A stretch of 64,000 nt of DNA. Source: Ramlibacter sp. GTDB lineage: Bacteria; Pseudomonadota; Gammaproteobacteria; Burkholderiales; Burkholderiaceae_C. The position numbers and the translations under genes are program-made. Positions 9,621 through 17,734 of the stretch are shown here, piece after piece. Under the pieces are notes generated by a model. It had not been told where the DNA came from and did no database searches. It saw only the letters and a program-made list of their open reading frames with translations. Each line of letters opens with the position of its first letter. Positions within the stretch are counted from its first letter, which is position 1. The DNA is taken from assembly GCA_019635435.1 (NCBI GenBank), contig JAHBZM010000001.1, forward strand, positions 1,674,001-1,738,000, in the 5' to 3' direction.

Positions 9621-10636
9621 TGAATGCTACAAAAAAAGAAGCACCTGATGCCCGTGCAGCAAGCGCTAGTGGCGAGTCAGGGGCTGAAGCCGGGCCAGCG
9701 GACGGGCTCCTGGCCGCCGCGCAGACGGCCGCCGCGGCCGTTGGCCAGCGCTGCGGCGTGATCGCCATCGTGGGCAAGCCCAACGTGGGCAAGTCCACGC
9801 TGCTCAATGCCCTGGTGGGGCAGAAAATCAGCATCACCTCGCGCAAGGCCCAGACCACGCGGCACCGCATCACCGGCATCCGCACCCGCGGGCAGGCGCA
9901 GTTCATTTTTGTCGACACGCCGGGCTTCCAGACCCGGCATGCCACGGCGCTGAACCGTTCACTCAACAAGACCGTGATGGGCGCCATTGGCGATGTGGAC
10001 CTGGTGCTGTTCGTGGTCGAGGCCGGGAACTTCACGCTGGGCGACGCCAAGGTGCTGTCGCTGCTCAAGCCCGAGATACCCGCGCTGCTGGTGGCCAACA
10101 AGCTGGACCAGGTGCACCGCCGCTCCGAGCTGGCGCCCTGGCTGCGCGACATGCAGGAGCGCCACCCGTTCACCGAGTTCGTGCCGATGTCGGCCAAGAA
10201 CGCCAAGGACATCGGACGGCTGTTCGACATCTGCGAAAAATTCCTGCCCGAGCAGCCCTGGTGGTATGCCGAGGACGAGCTCACCGACCGCTCCGAGAAG
10301 TTCCTGGCGAGCGAGACCGTGCGCGAAAAGCTGTTCCGCTTCACCGGCGACGAGCTGCCCTACACCTCCACGGTGGTGGTCGACAAGTTCGAGGAAGAGC
10401 CCAGCCCCAAGCATGGCCGCATGATCCGCATTGCCGCGACCATCGTGGTCGAGCGCGACGGCCACAAGGCCATGGTGATCGGCGAGGGTGGCGAGCGGCT
10501 CAAGCGCATCGGCACCGAGGCCCGCCAGGAAATGGAGAAGCTCATGGGCGCCAAGGTGTTCCTGGAGCTCTGGGTCAAGGTGCGTTCCGGCTGGGCCGAC
10601 GATGAAGCGCGGGTGAAATCATTCGGCTATGAGTGA
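9620..10636 (+). CDS. era: GTPase Era with repeat-encoded N-terminal extension
   Basis: A 338-residue Ras-like GTPase that binds 16S rRNA during small-subunit assembly. G1 is GKPNVGKST (residues 52-60), G3 DTPGF and G4 NKLD. The C-terminal KH RNA-binding domain includes MVIGEGGERLKRIG. It is about 40 residues longer than the usual 300. The extra N-terminus (residues 1-45) is Ala/Glu/Gly-rich, and residues 3-24 are encoded by a variant copy of the dispersed repeat. An alternative start nearer G1 is possible, but the ATG at 9620 overlaps the rnc stop (TGATG) as expected for coupled translation. Confidence 0.94.
   Translation: MNATKKEAPDARAASASGESGAEAGPADGLLAAAQTAAAAVGQRCGVIAIVGKPNVGKSTLLNALVGQKISITSRKAQTTRHRITGIRTRGQAQFIFVDTPGFQTRHATALNRSLNKTVMGAIGDVDLVLFVVEAGNFTLGDAKVLSLLKPEIPALLVANKLDQVHRRSELAPWLRDMQERHPFTEFVPMSAKNAKDIGRLFDICEKFLPEQPWWYAEDELTDRSEKFLASETVREKLFRFTGDELPYTSTVVVDKFEEEPSPKHGRMIRIAATIVVERDGHKAMVIGEGGERLKRIGTEARQEMEKLMGAKVFLELWVKVRSGWADDEARVKSFGYE
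9626..9690 (+). repeat. Dispersed repeat, variant in-frame copy at the start of era
   Basis: The stretch begins GCTAC, runs through an A-rich AAAAAAAG loop to GAAGC, and ends TGGCGAGTCAGGGGCTGAAGC. It has the same head and tail as the other copies, but its middle contains GCGCTAGTGGC in place of the TGGCCGCC core. It therefore looks like a second subtype. It is read in frame as residues 3-24 of Era. Confidence 0.5.
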
Positions 10637-10669
10637 CGGCGTGCGGCCCGGTGGCCGGTCGGGGGCCTG

Positions 10670-11413
10670 ATGCGCCGCATCGCCGATGAGCCGGCCTATG
10701 TGCTGCACCGCTATGACTGGAGCGAATCCAGCCTGATCCTTGAGGTGTTCACGCGCCACCATGGCCGCGTGGCCCTGGTGGCGCGGGGCGCCAAGAAGCC
10801 CAGCTCCAATTTCCGGCCCGTGCTGCTGCCCCTGCAGCCGTTGCGCGTGGGCTTTGGCGGCGACGCCGAGATCCGCATGCTCAAGGGCGCCGAATGGGTG
10901 GGCGGCCACGTCATGCCCACGGGCGACGGCCTGCTGTCGGGCTACTACCTCAATGAGCTGCTGCTGCGCCTGCTCGCGCGCGACGACCCGCACGCCGGCC
11001 TGTTCGACGCCTACGCCGCCATGGTGGAACTGCTGGCCTCCTCGCATGGCGAGCTGCTGCAACCGGCGCTGCGGGCGTTCGAGCTGCTGCTGCTGCGCGA
11101 GATCGGGCTGCTGCCGGTGCTCGATGTCCAGACCCTCACGCTGGCGCCGCTGCAGCCGGCGGCCAGCTACAGCCTGGTGCCCGAGGGCGGCCTGCTGCAC
11201 GCGCGTGACGGTGAGCGCGCCAGCCTGAGTGGCGCGCAGTGGCAGTCGCTGCAGGCCGCGCTGGACGATGCGGCCCCGTTTGGCGCCACGCTGCGGGTCT
11301 GCATGAACGTGATGGGCGGCCTCAAGCCCCAGTTGCGGACCCTGCTGCACTACCATTGCGGGGTGGCCACGTTGCGGACGCGGCAGATGATGATGGACCT
11401 TCAATCGCTATGA
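10670..11413 (+). CDS. recO: DNA repair protein RecO
   Basis: A 247-residue protein of the RecF recombination pathway that helps load RecA on SSB-coated single-stranded DNA. The N-terminal OB-fold is seen in YVLHRYDWSESSLILEVFTR and HGRVALVARGAKKP. The central helical part (GYYLNELLLRLLARDDP) and the C-terminal HYHCGVATLRTRQMM are typical of proteobacterial RecO. The zinc-binding Cys set of some family members is absent. It lies 33 bases after era and overlaps pdxJ by four bases (ATGA). Confidence 0.93.
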   Translation: MRRIADEPAYVLHRYDWSESSLILEVFTRHHGRVALVARGAKKPSSNFRPVLLPLQPLRVGFGGDAEIRMLKGAEWVGGHVMPTGDGLLSGYYLNELLLRLLARDDPHAGLFDAYAAMVELLASSHGELLQPALRAFELLLLREIGLLPVLDVQTLTLAPLQPAASYSLVPEGGLLHARDGERASLSGAQWQSLQAALDDAAPFGATLRVCMNVMGGLKPQLRTLLHYHCGVATLRTRQMMMDLQSL

Positions 11414-12183
11414 AAACCCCTTCAGGCCAACGATCGGGCGTGACCACCGCACTTTCGGTCAATCTCAACAAGGTGGCGCTGGTGCGCAATACCCGGCACC
11501 TGGGCATTCCCAGCGTCATGCGCGCGGCCACGCTGTGCCTGCAGGCGGGTGCCCACGGCATCACCGTGCACCCCCGGCCCGATGCCCGGCACATCCGGGC
11601 CGAGGATGTGCACGTGCTGCACAAGCTGCTTCAGTCCTGGCCCCAGGCGGAGTTCAACATCGAGGGCAACCCTTTTCACAACCTGATGGACTTCGTGCGC
11701 GAGCTGCGGCCGCACCAGTGCACGCTGGTGCCCGACAGCGAGGGCCAGCTCACCAGCGACCATGGCTGGTCGTTCCCCGCCGACGCCGGCCGGCTCAAGC
11801 CGGTGATTGACGAGATCCGTTCGCTCGGGGTGCGCGTGAGCCTGTTCATGGACCCGCAACCCGGGGCCATGGCCGCGGTCAAGGCACTGGGCGCCGACCG
11901 GGTCGAGCTCTACACCGAAAGCTACGCCAGCGCCTACGGGACCGGCGCCAAGGACGGCGTGCTGCGCGAGTTCGCCGCCACGGCCCAGGCAGCGCTGGAC
12001 GCCGGGCTGGGCGTCAACGCGGGCCATGACCTGAGCCAGGACAACCTCACGGATTTCCTGAAGGCCGTGCCCGGCGTGCAGGAGGTGTCGATCGGCCATG
12101 CGCTGGTGTCCGATGCCCTGGAGGCCGGCTATGACGCCACCGTCAAGGCCTACCTGCGCTGCATTGCCGCCGCCGGCGAATGA
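11410..12183 (+). CDS. pdxJ: Pyridoxine 5'-phosphate synthase
   Basis: A 257-residue TIM-barrel enzyme that joins 3-amino-2-oxopropyl phosphate and deoxyxylulose 5-phosphate to form pyridoxine 5'-phosphate. The family N-terminus LSVNLNKVALVRNTR and GAHGITVHPRPDARHI are clear. So are FNIEGNP, CTLVPD (active-site region) and the C-terminal NAGHDLSQDNL and SIGHALVSDAL motifs. A short N-terminal tail of about 12 residues precedes the conserved barrel. The start overlaps recO by four bases and the stop overlaps acpS by four. Confidence 0.96.
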   Translation: MKTPSGQRSGVTTALSVNLNKVALVRNTRHLGIPSVMRAATLCLQAGAHGITVHPRPDARHIRAEDVHVLHKLLQSWPQAEFNIEGNPFHNLMDFVRELRPHQCTLVPDSEGQLTSDHGWSFPADAGRLKPVIDEIRSLGVRVSLFMDPQPGAMAAVKALGADRVELYTESYASAYGTGAKDGVLREFAATAQAALDAGLGVNAGHDLSQDNLTDFLKAVPGVQEVSIGHALVSDALEAGYDATVKAYLRCIAAAGE

Positions 12184-12578
12184 TCTACGGCATCGGCACC
12201 GACATCTGCGACGTCCGGCGCATCCGCGCCTCGCTGCAGCGCCATGGCGAGCGTTTCGCGCTCAAGATCCTCAGCGAGGCCGAATACGCCACCTGGCAGG
12301 CGCGCGGCCAGCGCTGGCCCGAGCGCGGCGTGCGCTACCTGGCCACGCGCTTCTCGGCCAAGGAGGCGTTCAGCAAGGCCGTGGGGCTGGGCATGCGCAT
12401 GCCCATGACCTGGCGGCTGTGCGAGATTGGCAAGCAGGCCAGCGGCAAGCCCGTGATCGTGCTGCACGGGGGCCTGAAGACCTGGTTCGAGGCCCAGGGC
12501 CTGACCGCCCACGTGAGCGTGACCGACGAGACCGACTATGCGGCCAGCTTCGTGGTGGTCGAAACCAAGGACGCCTGA
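12180..12578 (+). CDS. acpS: Holo-[acyl-carrier-protein] synthase
   Basis: A 132-residue phosphopantetheinyl transferase that moves 4'-phosphopantetheine from CoA to apo-ACP. The Mg-binding GIGTDICDVRRI is at the N-terminus and the second signature RFSAKEAFSKAVG is at about residues 59-71. Length is standard. The pdxJ-acpS pair with an ATGA overlap is widely conserved in proteobacteria, and nagZ starts at the very next base after its stop. Confidence 0.96.
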   Translation: MIYGIGTDICDVRRIRASLQRHGERFALKILSEAEYATWQARGQRWPERGVRYLATRFSAKEAFSKAVGLGMRMPMTWRLCEIGKQASGKPVIVLHGGLKTWFEAQGLTAHVSVTDETDYAASFVVVETKDA

Positions 12579-13640
12579 ATGACAACACCCCATGCTCCCC
12601 TGATTCTTGACGTGGCCGGCACCGCGCTGACGGCGCTGGACCGCCGGCGCCTGCGGCACCCGCTGACCGGCGGCGTCATCCTGTTCGCGCGCAACTGGCT
12701 GGACCGCGCCCACCTGGCGGCGTTGTGCGCCGACATCAAGGCCGTGCGCGCTGACCTGCTGATCTGCGTGGACCATGAAGGCGGGCGCGTGCAGCGCTTT
12801 CGCACCGACGGCTTCACCCACCTGCCGCCCATGAAGGCGCTGGGCGAGCTCTGGATGAACGACGCCATGGCCGCCACCAACGCGGCCACCGCCTGCGGCT
12901 ACGTCCTGGGCGCCGAACTGCGCGCCTGCGGCGTGGATTTCAGCTTCACCCCGGTGCTGGACCTGGACCATGGGGGCAGCGGCGTGATTGGCGACCGCGC
13001 CTTCCACCGCGACCCGCGGGTCGCGACGCTGCTGGCCAAGAGCCTGATGCAGGGCCTGCTGCAGGCCGGCATGGCCAACTGTGGCAAGCATTTTCCGGGG
13101 CATGGCTTCGTCAAGGCCGATTCGCACACCGACATCCCGGTCGACCGGCGCAGCCTCAAGGCCATCCTGGGGGACGACGCCGCGCCCTATGGCTGGCTCA
13201 ACACCTCGCTGAGCAGCGTGATGCCGGCCCACGTGATCTACCCCAAAGTGGACGCCCGGCCCGCGGGCTTCTCAAGCCGCTGGCTCAACGACATCCTGCG
13301 CGGGCAACTGGGGTTTGGGGGCGCCATCTTCAGCGACGACCTGAGCATGGCCGGCGCGCGGCTGATCGACGGCCGCGAGGTCAGCTACACCGAGGCCGGC
13401 GTGGCCGCCCTGCAGGCCGGGTGCGACCTCGTGCTGCTGTGCAACCAGTCGCTGGAGGGCGGGCAGGCCGTGGACGACTTGCTCGACGGCCTGGCCGCAG
13501 CGCAGGCCAGGGGCCTGTGGCAGGCGCGCGGCGCCAGCGAGCAGCGGCGGCTGGACCTGCTGCCCACCGCAGCGGCGCCTGGCTGGGAGGCCCTCATGAC
13601 CTCGCCCGCCTACCTGCGGGCGCTCGACTGCCTGCCCTGA
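12579..13640 (+). CDS. nagZ: Beta-N-acetylhexosaminidase (peptidoglycan recycling)
   Basis: A 353-residue cytoplasmic glycoside hydrolase family 3 enzyme that removes GlcNAc from anhydro-muropeptides during cell-wall recycling. The family-3 signature GKHFPGHGFVKADSHTD carries the mobile His/Asp loop of NagZ. The catalytic Asp is in the SDDLSMAGA motif, and DHEGGRVQRF is near residue 65. It starts at the base after the acpS stop and ends the co-directional block that began at lepA. Downstream lie a dispersed repeat and the convergent lysS. Confidence 0.95.
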   Translation: MTTPHAPLILDVAGTALTALDRRRLRHPLTGGVILFARNWLDRAHLAALCADIKAVRADLLICVDHEGGRVQRFRTDGFTHLPPMKALGELWMNDAMAATNAATACGYVLGAELRACGVDFSFTPVLDLDHGGSGVIGDRAFHRDPRVATLLAKSLMQGLLQAGMANCGKHFPGHGFVKADSHTDIPVDRRSLKAILGDDAAPYGWLNTSLSSVMPAHVIYPKVDARPAGFSSRWLNDILRGQLGFGGAIFSDDLSMAGARLIDGREVSYTEAGVAALQAGCDLVLLCNQSLEGGQAVDDLLDGLAAAQARGLWQARGASEQRRLDLLPTAAAPGWEALMTSPAYLRALDCLP

Positions 13641-13678
13641 GCTGTCTGTCCTGAGGGATCGCCCGGGTGGTTGAAATT

Positions 13679-13732
13679 GCTACGTTTCTTGTAGCAAAGA
13701 GTGGCCGCCCCGCCTGGACTCCAGGCCTGAAA
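13679..13732 (+). repeat. Dispersed hairpin repeat between convergent nagZ and lysS
   Basis: This copy reads GCTACGTTTCTTGTAGC (a small hairpin), AAAGAGTGGCCGCCCC, TGGACTCCAGGCCTGAAA. It matches the copy at 59723-59785 but lacks its inner TTTTTGGCC loop. It sits at a convergent gene end and may also act in transcription termination. Confidence 0.85.
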
Positions 13733-13747
13733 GCCTTGTAAACCGGC

Positions 13748-15277
13748 TCAGGATTCGCGGCGCAGGGCCGGGAACAGGATCACGTCGCGGATGCTGGGGC
13801 TGTCGGTCAGCAGCATCATGAACCGGTCGATGCCTATGCCGCAGCCGCCGGTGGGTGGCATGCCGTACTCCAGCGCGCGCACGAAGTCGTGGTCGTGGTA
13901 CATGGCCTCGTCGTCGCCCGCGTCCTTGGCGCTGACCTGGGCCGCAAAGCGGGCGGCCTGGTCCTCGGCGTCGTTGAGTTCCGAGAAGCCGTTGCCGAAC
14001 TCGCGGCCCGTGATGTAGAGCTCGAAGCGCTCGGTCACCTCGGGCCGCTCGTCGTTGGCGCGCGCCAGCGGCGAGATTTCGGTCGGATGCTCCATGATGA
14101 AGGTGGGCTGCCAGAGCTTTTCCTCCACCGTCTCCTCGAAGTACATCACCTGCAGGCTGGCCAGGCTGCGTTGCGAGAGCCGGTCCTTCTCCTCGCTGAG
14201 GCCGATCTTGCGCAAGGCATTGACCAGCCAGGCGGCATCGTCGACATGGGCGCCGGCATCGGTGTGCTTCTGGATCGCTTCACGGATCGTCAGGCGCTCG
14301 AACGGCTGGCTCAGGTCGACCGCCTTGCCCTGGTAGGTCAGCTGCTCGCTGCCCGTGGTCTTCTTGGCGATGGTGCGGATGATCTGCTCGGTGAAGTCCA
14401 TCAGGTCCTGGTAGTTCCAGTAGGCCGCGTAGAACTCCATCATCGTGAACTCGGGGTTGTGCCGCACCGAAATGCCTTCGTTGCGGTAGCTGCGGTTGAT
14501 CTCGAACACCCGCTCGAAGCCGCCAACGATCAGGCGCTTGAGGTACAGCTCGGGCGCGATCCGCAGGAACATCTCCTGGTCCAGCGCGTTGTGGTGCGTC
14601 CTGAAGGGCTTGGCATTGGCGCCGCCCGGGATGGGGTGCAGCATCGGCGTCTCGACCTCGAGAAAGTCGTGGGCCACCATGAACTCGCGCAGCGCGCTCA
14701 CCGCCTTGCTGCGGGCCTTGAAGCGGTCGCGCGCCGTCTCATCGGTGATCAGGTCGACGTAGCGCTGGCGGTATTTCTGCTCCTGGTCGGCCATGCCGTG
14801 GAACTTGTCGGGCAGCGGGCGCAGGCTCTTGGTCAAAAGGCGCAGCTGCGTAACCTTGAGCGACAGCTCGCCGGTGCGGGTCTTCATCAGCGTGCCCCGG
14901 GCGCCGACGATGTCGCCCAGGTCCCAGTGCTTGAAGGCCGCGTAGGCTTCCTCGCCCACATCGTCGCGCGTCACGTAGATCTGGATGCGGCCGGTGGCGT
15001 CCTGCAGGGTGGCAAAGCTGGCCTTGCCCATCACGCGCTTGAGCATCATGCGCCCGGCAATGCTGGTGACCGTGGCTTCCTCGGTGAGGGCCTCGGGCGT
15101 CTTGTCACTGTGGGCGGCCAGCAGCGCGGCGGCGCGGCCCTCGGGCTTGAAATCGTTGGGGAAGGCCACGCCCTTGCCCGCATGCTGGGCCTCGCGGATG
15201 GCCTTGAGCTTGTCGCGGCGCTCGGCGATCAGCTGGTTGTCGTCCTGGGGCGCGGGGGCAGTAATTGGTTCAGACAT
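13748..15277 (-). CDS. lysS: Lysyl-tRNA synthetase, class II
   Basis: A 509-residue class II aminoacyl-tRNA synthetase that charges tRNA-Lys. An N-terminal OB-fold anticodon-binding domain (about residues 60-160, with GRMMLKRVMGKASF) is followed by the class II core. Motif 2 is in FERVFEINRSYRNEG and motif 3 in GCGIGIDRFMMLLTD. The start at 15277 gives MSEPITAP and the normal length of about 505 residues; the longer upstream reading has no family similarity. It is transcribed alone, convergent with nagZ and divergent from the MurJ-like gene. Confidence 0.97.
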   Translation of the reverse strand: MSEPITAPAPQDDNQLIAERRDKLKAIREAQHAGKGVAFPNDFKPEGRAAALLAAHSDKTPEALTEEATVTSIAGRMMLKRVMGKASFATLQDATGRIQIYVTRDDVGEEAYAAFKHWDLGDIVGARGTLMKTRTGELSLKVTQLRLLTKSLRPLPDKFHGMADQEQKYRQRYVDLITDETARDRFKARSKAVSALREFMVAHDFLEVETPMLHPIPGGANAKPFRTHHNALDQEMFLRIAPELYLKRLIVGGFERVFEINRSYRNEGISVRHNPEFTMMEFYAAYWNYQDLMDFTEQIIRTIAKKTTGSEQLTYQGKAVDLSQPFERLTIREAIQKHTDAGAHVDDAAWLVNALRKIGLSEEKDRLSQRSLASLQVMYFEETVEEKLWQPTFIMEHPTEISPLARANDERPEVTERFELYITGREFGNGFSELNDAEDQAARFAAQVSAKDAGDDEAMYHDHDFVRALEYGMPPTGGCGIGIDRFMMLLTDSPSIRDVILFPALRRES

Positions 15278-15413
15278 GGGGTGCCGCCCGTGAGGGCGAT
15301 GGCTTGGAAAGGGCAGGGAAAAGGGTGGAAAGCGAGGCGGTTTTTCGCCCGAACCGCTGATTTTAGTTTTTTGGCGCCGGGGGTGCCGGGGCCGCCCCTC
15401 GATAATCGGCGCC

Positions 15414-16901
15414 ATGTTCCTCAAAGCCGGGGTGATTTCGCTGGCGCTGCTGCTGGCCAGCCGCGTGCTGGGCCTTTTGCGCGAGTCCGCGCAGGCCGCG
15501 GCATTCGGGGCCTCGGGTGCGGGCGACTTGGCGGTGCTGATGCTGACCCTGCCTGACTGGCTCACGGGCCTGGTGGCCAGTGGGGCTCTGGCCTATGTGC
15601 TGCTGCCGCACTGGGCTGGGCAGGGGCCCCAGGCCCAGGCCGCAACCCAGCGCCGCGTGGCCCAGGTATTGATTGCGGGCGGCCTGGTGCTGGCGCTGGC
15701 CGTGGGCCTGGCCGCGCAGCCGCTGGTGAGCCTGCTGGCCCCCGGGCTGGCGGCCGGGCTGCCCGCAGTGGCGGCGCGGGGCCTGTGGTGGAGCGCCGCC
15801 GCGGTGCCGGCGGCCCTGCTGGCGGCACTGTGGATCACGCGGCTGCAGCATGAGCGCGACTTTGTGGGCATGTACGCGGCCAACCTGGTGGTGAATGCCG
15901 TTCTGGTCGTGGGGCTGCTGTGGGTCGGCCATGCGCTGTCCGGCCCGGCCATCGCGACCGGGCTGGGGCTGGCACTGCTGGTGGCCATGGGGCTGCGTCT
16001 CGGCTGGTTGGGGTGGCGGCTGCGTCGGCAGGCTTCGGCGCCAGAGGCGCCAGGCGCCAGCGGCGAAGCGGGGGCGGGGATCGAGGCCCCGCATGCCCTG
16101 CCGGCGACCGCGTTGTGGGTCTGGGCCGCCTTGTCGGCCGGCCTGCCGCTGGCGCTGCCCTTCGCGGCGCGTTCGCTGGCCTCGCAGTCGGGAGAAGGCG
16201 CGCTCGCGCTGTTCAACTACGCGTGGAAACTGGTGGAGCTGCCCCTGGTGTTGGCGATCCAGCTCACTGCCAGTCTGGCGTTTCCGGTGATCACCCGGGC
16301 CTTTGCGGCCGGGGGTGACCCTTCTGCCCCGGTGCGGCGGGCCTTTGCGCTGGCCTGGACCCTGGCCTGCGCGGCGGCGGCGGCATTGCTGGTGGGCGCG
16401 CCTGCCCTGGCGCAGCTGCTGTTTGGCTGGGGCCGCATGGATGCCCAGGGGCTGGCCGCCATTGGGCTGTGGGGCCAGGCGGGCGCCTGGAGCCTGTTGC
16501 CCCAAGCGCTGATCGCCGTGGCGCTGACCGTGCTGGCCACCCAGGGGCGCATGAAGGCCGTGGCGGGCGCCTATGCGGTGGCGCTGGTGCTGCTGCTGTT
16601 GGCGGGGCACTGGGCAGGTGGGGACGGCGTGCGCCTGATGTGGCTGCTGGACGGTGTGCTCGCGGGCGTGGCCGTGGCGACCATGGGGCTGCTGGGCCCG
16701 GCGGCCCGGGGCTGGGTGCCGTGGCGCGTGATGGGCCTCACGGCCGCGGCCTTGCCGCTGCTGGCCCTGGCGGCGCTTGCGGTTCCGGTTGATTCAATAA
16801 ATATCGCTGGAGTCCTTGCCCTGAGCGCACTCATTGCTATCGTAATCATAGCAATCGGGTGGTGGGGCAGCGCCGGCGAGCGCACCGCGGTGCAGCGATA
16901 A
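15414..16901 (+). CDS. MurJ/MviN-family flippase, divergent member
   Basis: A 495-residue integral membrane protein with about 14 hydrophobic segments. It belongs to the MOP superfamily of lipid-linked precursor flippases: the N-terminus SRVLGLLRESAQAAAFGAS follows the MurJ pattern. It departs from the housekeeping MurJ, which I would expect to read closer to ASTFGANALTDAF and to carry conserved Arg residues in the early helices. Given the following sugar-transferase and nonulosonate genes, it could be the flippase for a surface glycan instead of, or as well as, lipid II. Residues 460-481, in the last membrane segments, are encoded by an inverted copy of the dispersed repeat. The start is 136 bases from divergent lysS. 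Confidence 0.8.
   Translation: MFLKAGVISLALLLASRVLGLLRESAQAAAFGASGAGDLAVLMLTLPDWLTGLVASGALAYVLLPHWAGQGPQAQAATQRRVAQVLIAGGLVLALAVGLAAQPLVSLLAPGLAAGLPAVAARGLWWSAAAVPAALLAALWITRLQHERDFVGMYAANLVVNAVLVVGLLWVGHALSGPAIATGLGLALLVAMGLRLGWLGWRLRRQASAPEAPGASGEAGAGIEAPHALPATALWVWAALSAGLPLALPFAARSLASQSGEGALALFNYAWKLVELPLVLAIQLTASLAFPVITRAFAAGGDPSAPVRRAFALAWTLACAAAAALLVGAPALAQLLFGWGRMDAQGLAAIGLWGQAGAWSLLPQALIAVALTVLATQGRMKAVAGAYAVALVLLLLAGHWAGGDGVRLMWLLDGVLAGVAVATMGLLGPAARGWVPWRVMGLTAAALPLLALAALAVPVDSINIAGVLALSALIAIVIIAIGWWGSAGERTAVQR
16791..16854 (-). repeat. Dispersed hairpin repeat, in-frame inverted copy in the MurJ-like gene
   Basis: Read on the minus strand, it follows the order of the other copies: TTGCTATGATTACGATAGCAA (hairpin), TGAGTGCGCTCAGGGC, AAGGACTCCAGCG, and an AT-rich tail ending TGAATC. 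It keeps GGACTCCAG exactly while the core has drifted. The frame remains open and codes for hydrophobic residues 460-481. Confidence 0.65.
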
Positions 16902-16915
16902 TCGACACTCTTCGC

Positions 16916-17734
16916 ATGATCGAGCTGCTGCAAATCACCAATGACCCGGCTTTCGCGCGCCGCTGCGATGCGCTGGAGGGGTTGCGCCTGTTCGTTGATC
17001 TGGAGCAGTTGGGCAAGGCCGAGCGCCAGGCCGGGATGAACACCTTCATCAGCGCCCACGAGCTGGATGACGTGGCCCGCATCAAGGCGGTGCTGCGGCG
17101 TTCGCGGCTGATGGTGCGCCTGAACCCGCTGAACCCGGCCACGGCTGCCGAGGTGGAGGCGGTGCTGGCCCGTGGCGCCGACCTGCTGATGCTGCCCATG
17201 TTCACTTGCGCGGCCGAACTGGCAGCGTTCTCGCGGCTGGTGGCCGGGCGGGTGCCCATCGTGCCGCTGCTCGAAACGGCGGATGCCCTGGCCAGCCTGG
17301 ACCAGTGGATCGCCACACCAGGCCTGGAGGAGGTGTTTGTGGGCCTGAACGACCTGCACGTCTCGCTGGGCTGCCGCTTCATGTTCGAGCCGCTGGCGCT
17401 CGGCCATCTGGACCGGGTCGCCGCCGCGGCGCGGCGCCAGGGGCTGCGCTTCGGTTTTGGGGGCATTGCCCGGCTGGACGAGGGTTTGTTGCCTGGGCGC
17501 GATGTGCTGGCGGAGCATGTGCGGCTGGGGTCGCAGGCCGTCATTCTGTCGCGCACCTTCCACCGGGGCGAGGCGACGACGGCGTTTGAATCCGAAGTGG
17601 CTGCCTTGCGCGAGGCTGAAATGGCCCTGGCCGCCCGAAGCGCCGGCCAGCGCGAGGCCGACCACCGCAAGGCGCTGGCGCGCATCACCGAACTGGCCAG
17701 CGCCCGCGGCGGCGCCGGGGTGGCGGGCGAATGA
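16916..17734 (+). CDS. HpcH/HpaI aldolase-like (aldolase/citrate lyase) family protein
   Basis: A 272-residue TIM-barrel-like protein of the HpcH/HpaI class, whose members cleave or form C-C bonds at pyruvate or acetyl-CoA-type substrates. Family-like features are GADLLMLPMFTCAAELAAF (metal-ligand region), VPLLETADAL (a Glu as in IETxxAL of the family) and VGLNDLHVSLG. The substrate is unknown. It overlaps the sugar-transferase gene by four bases (ATGA), so it belongs to the glycan operon. It may provide or modify a sugar building block, but that is inference. It starts 14 bases after the flippase gene. A longer reading into that gene was not used. Confidence 0.7.
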   Translation: MIELLQITNDPAFARRCDALEGLRLFVDLEQLGKAERQAGMNTFISAHELDDVARIKAVLRRSRLMVRLNPLNPATAAEVEAVLARGADLLMLPMFTCAAELAAFSRLVAGRVPIVPLLETADALASLDQWIATPGLEEVFVGLNDLHVSLGCRFMFEPLALGHLDRVAAAARRQGLRFGFGGIARLDEGLLPGRDVLAEHVRLGSQAVILSRTFHRGEATTAFESEVAALREAEMALAARSAGQREADHRKALARITELASARGGAGVAGE

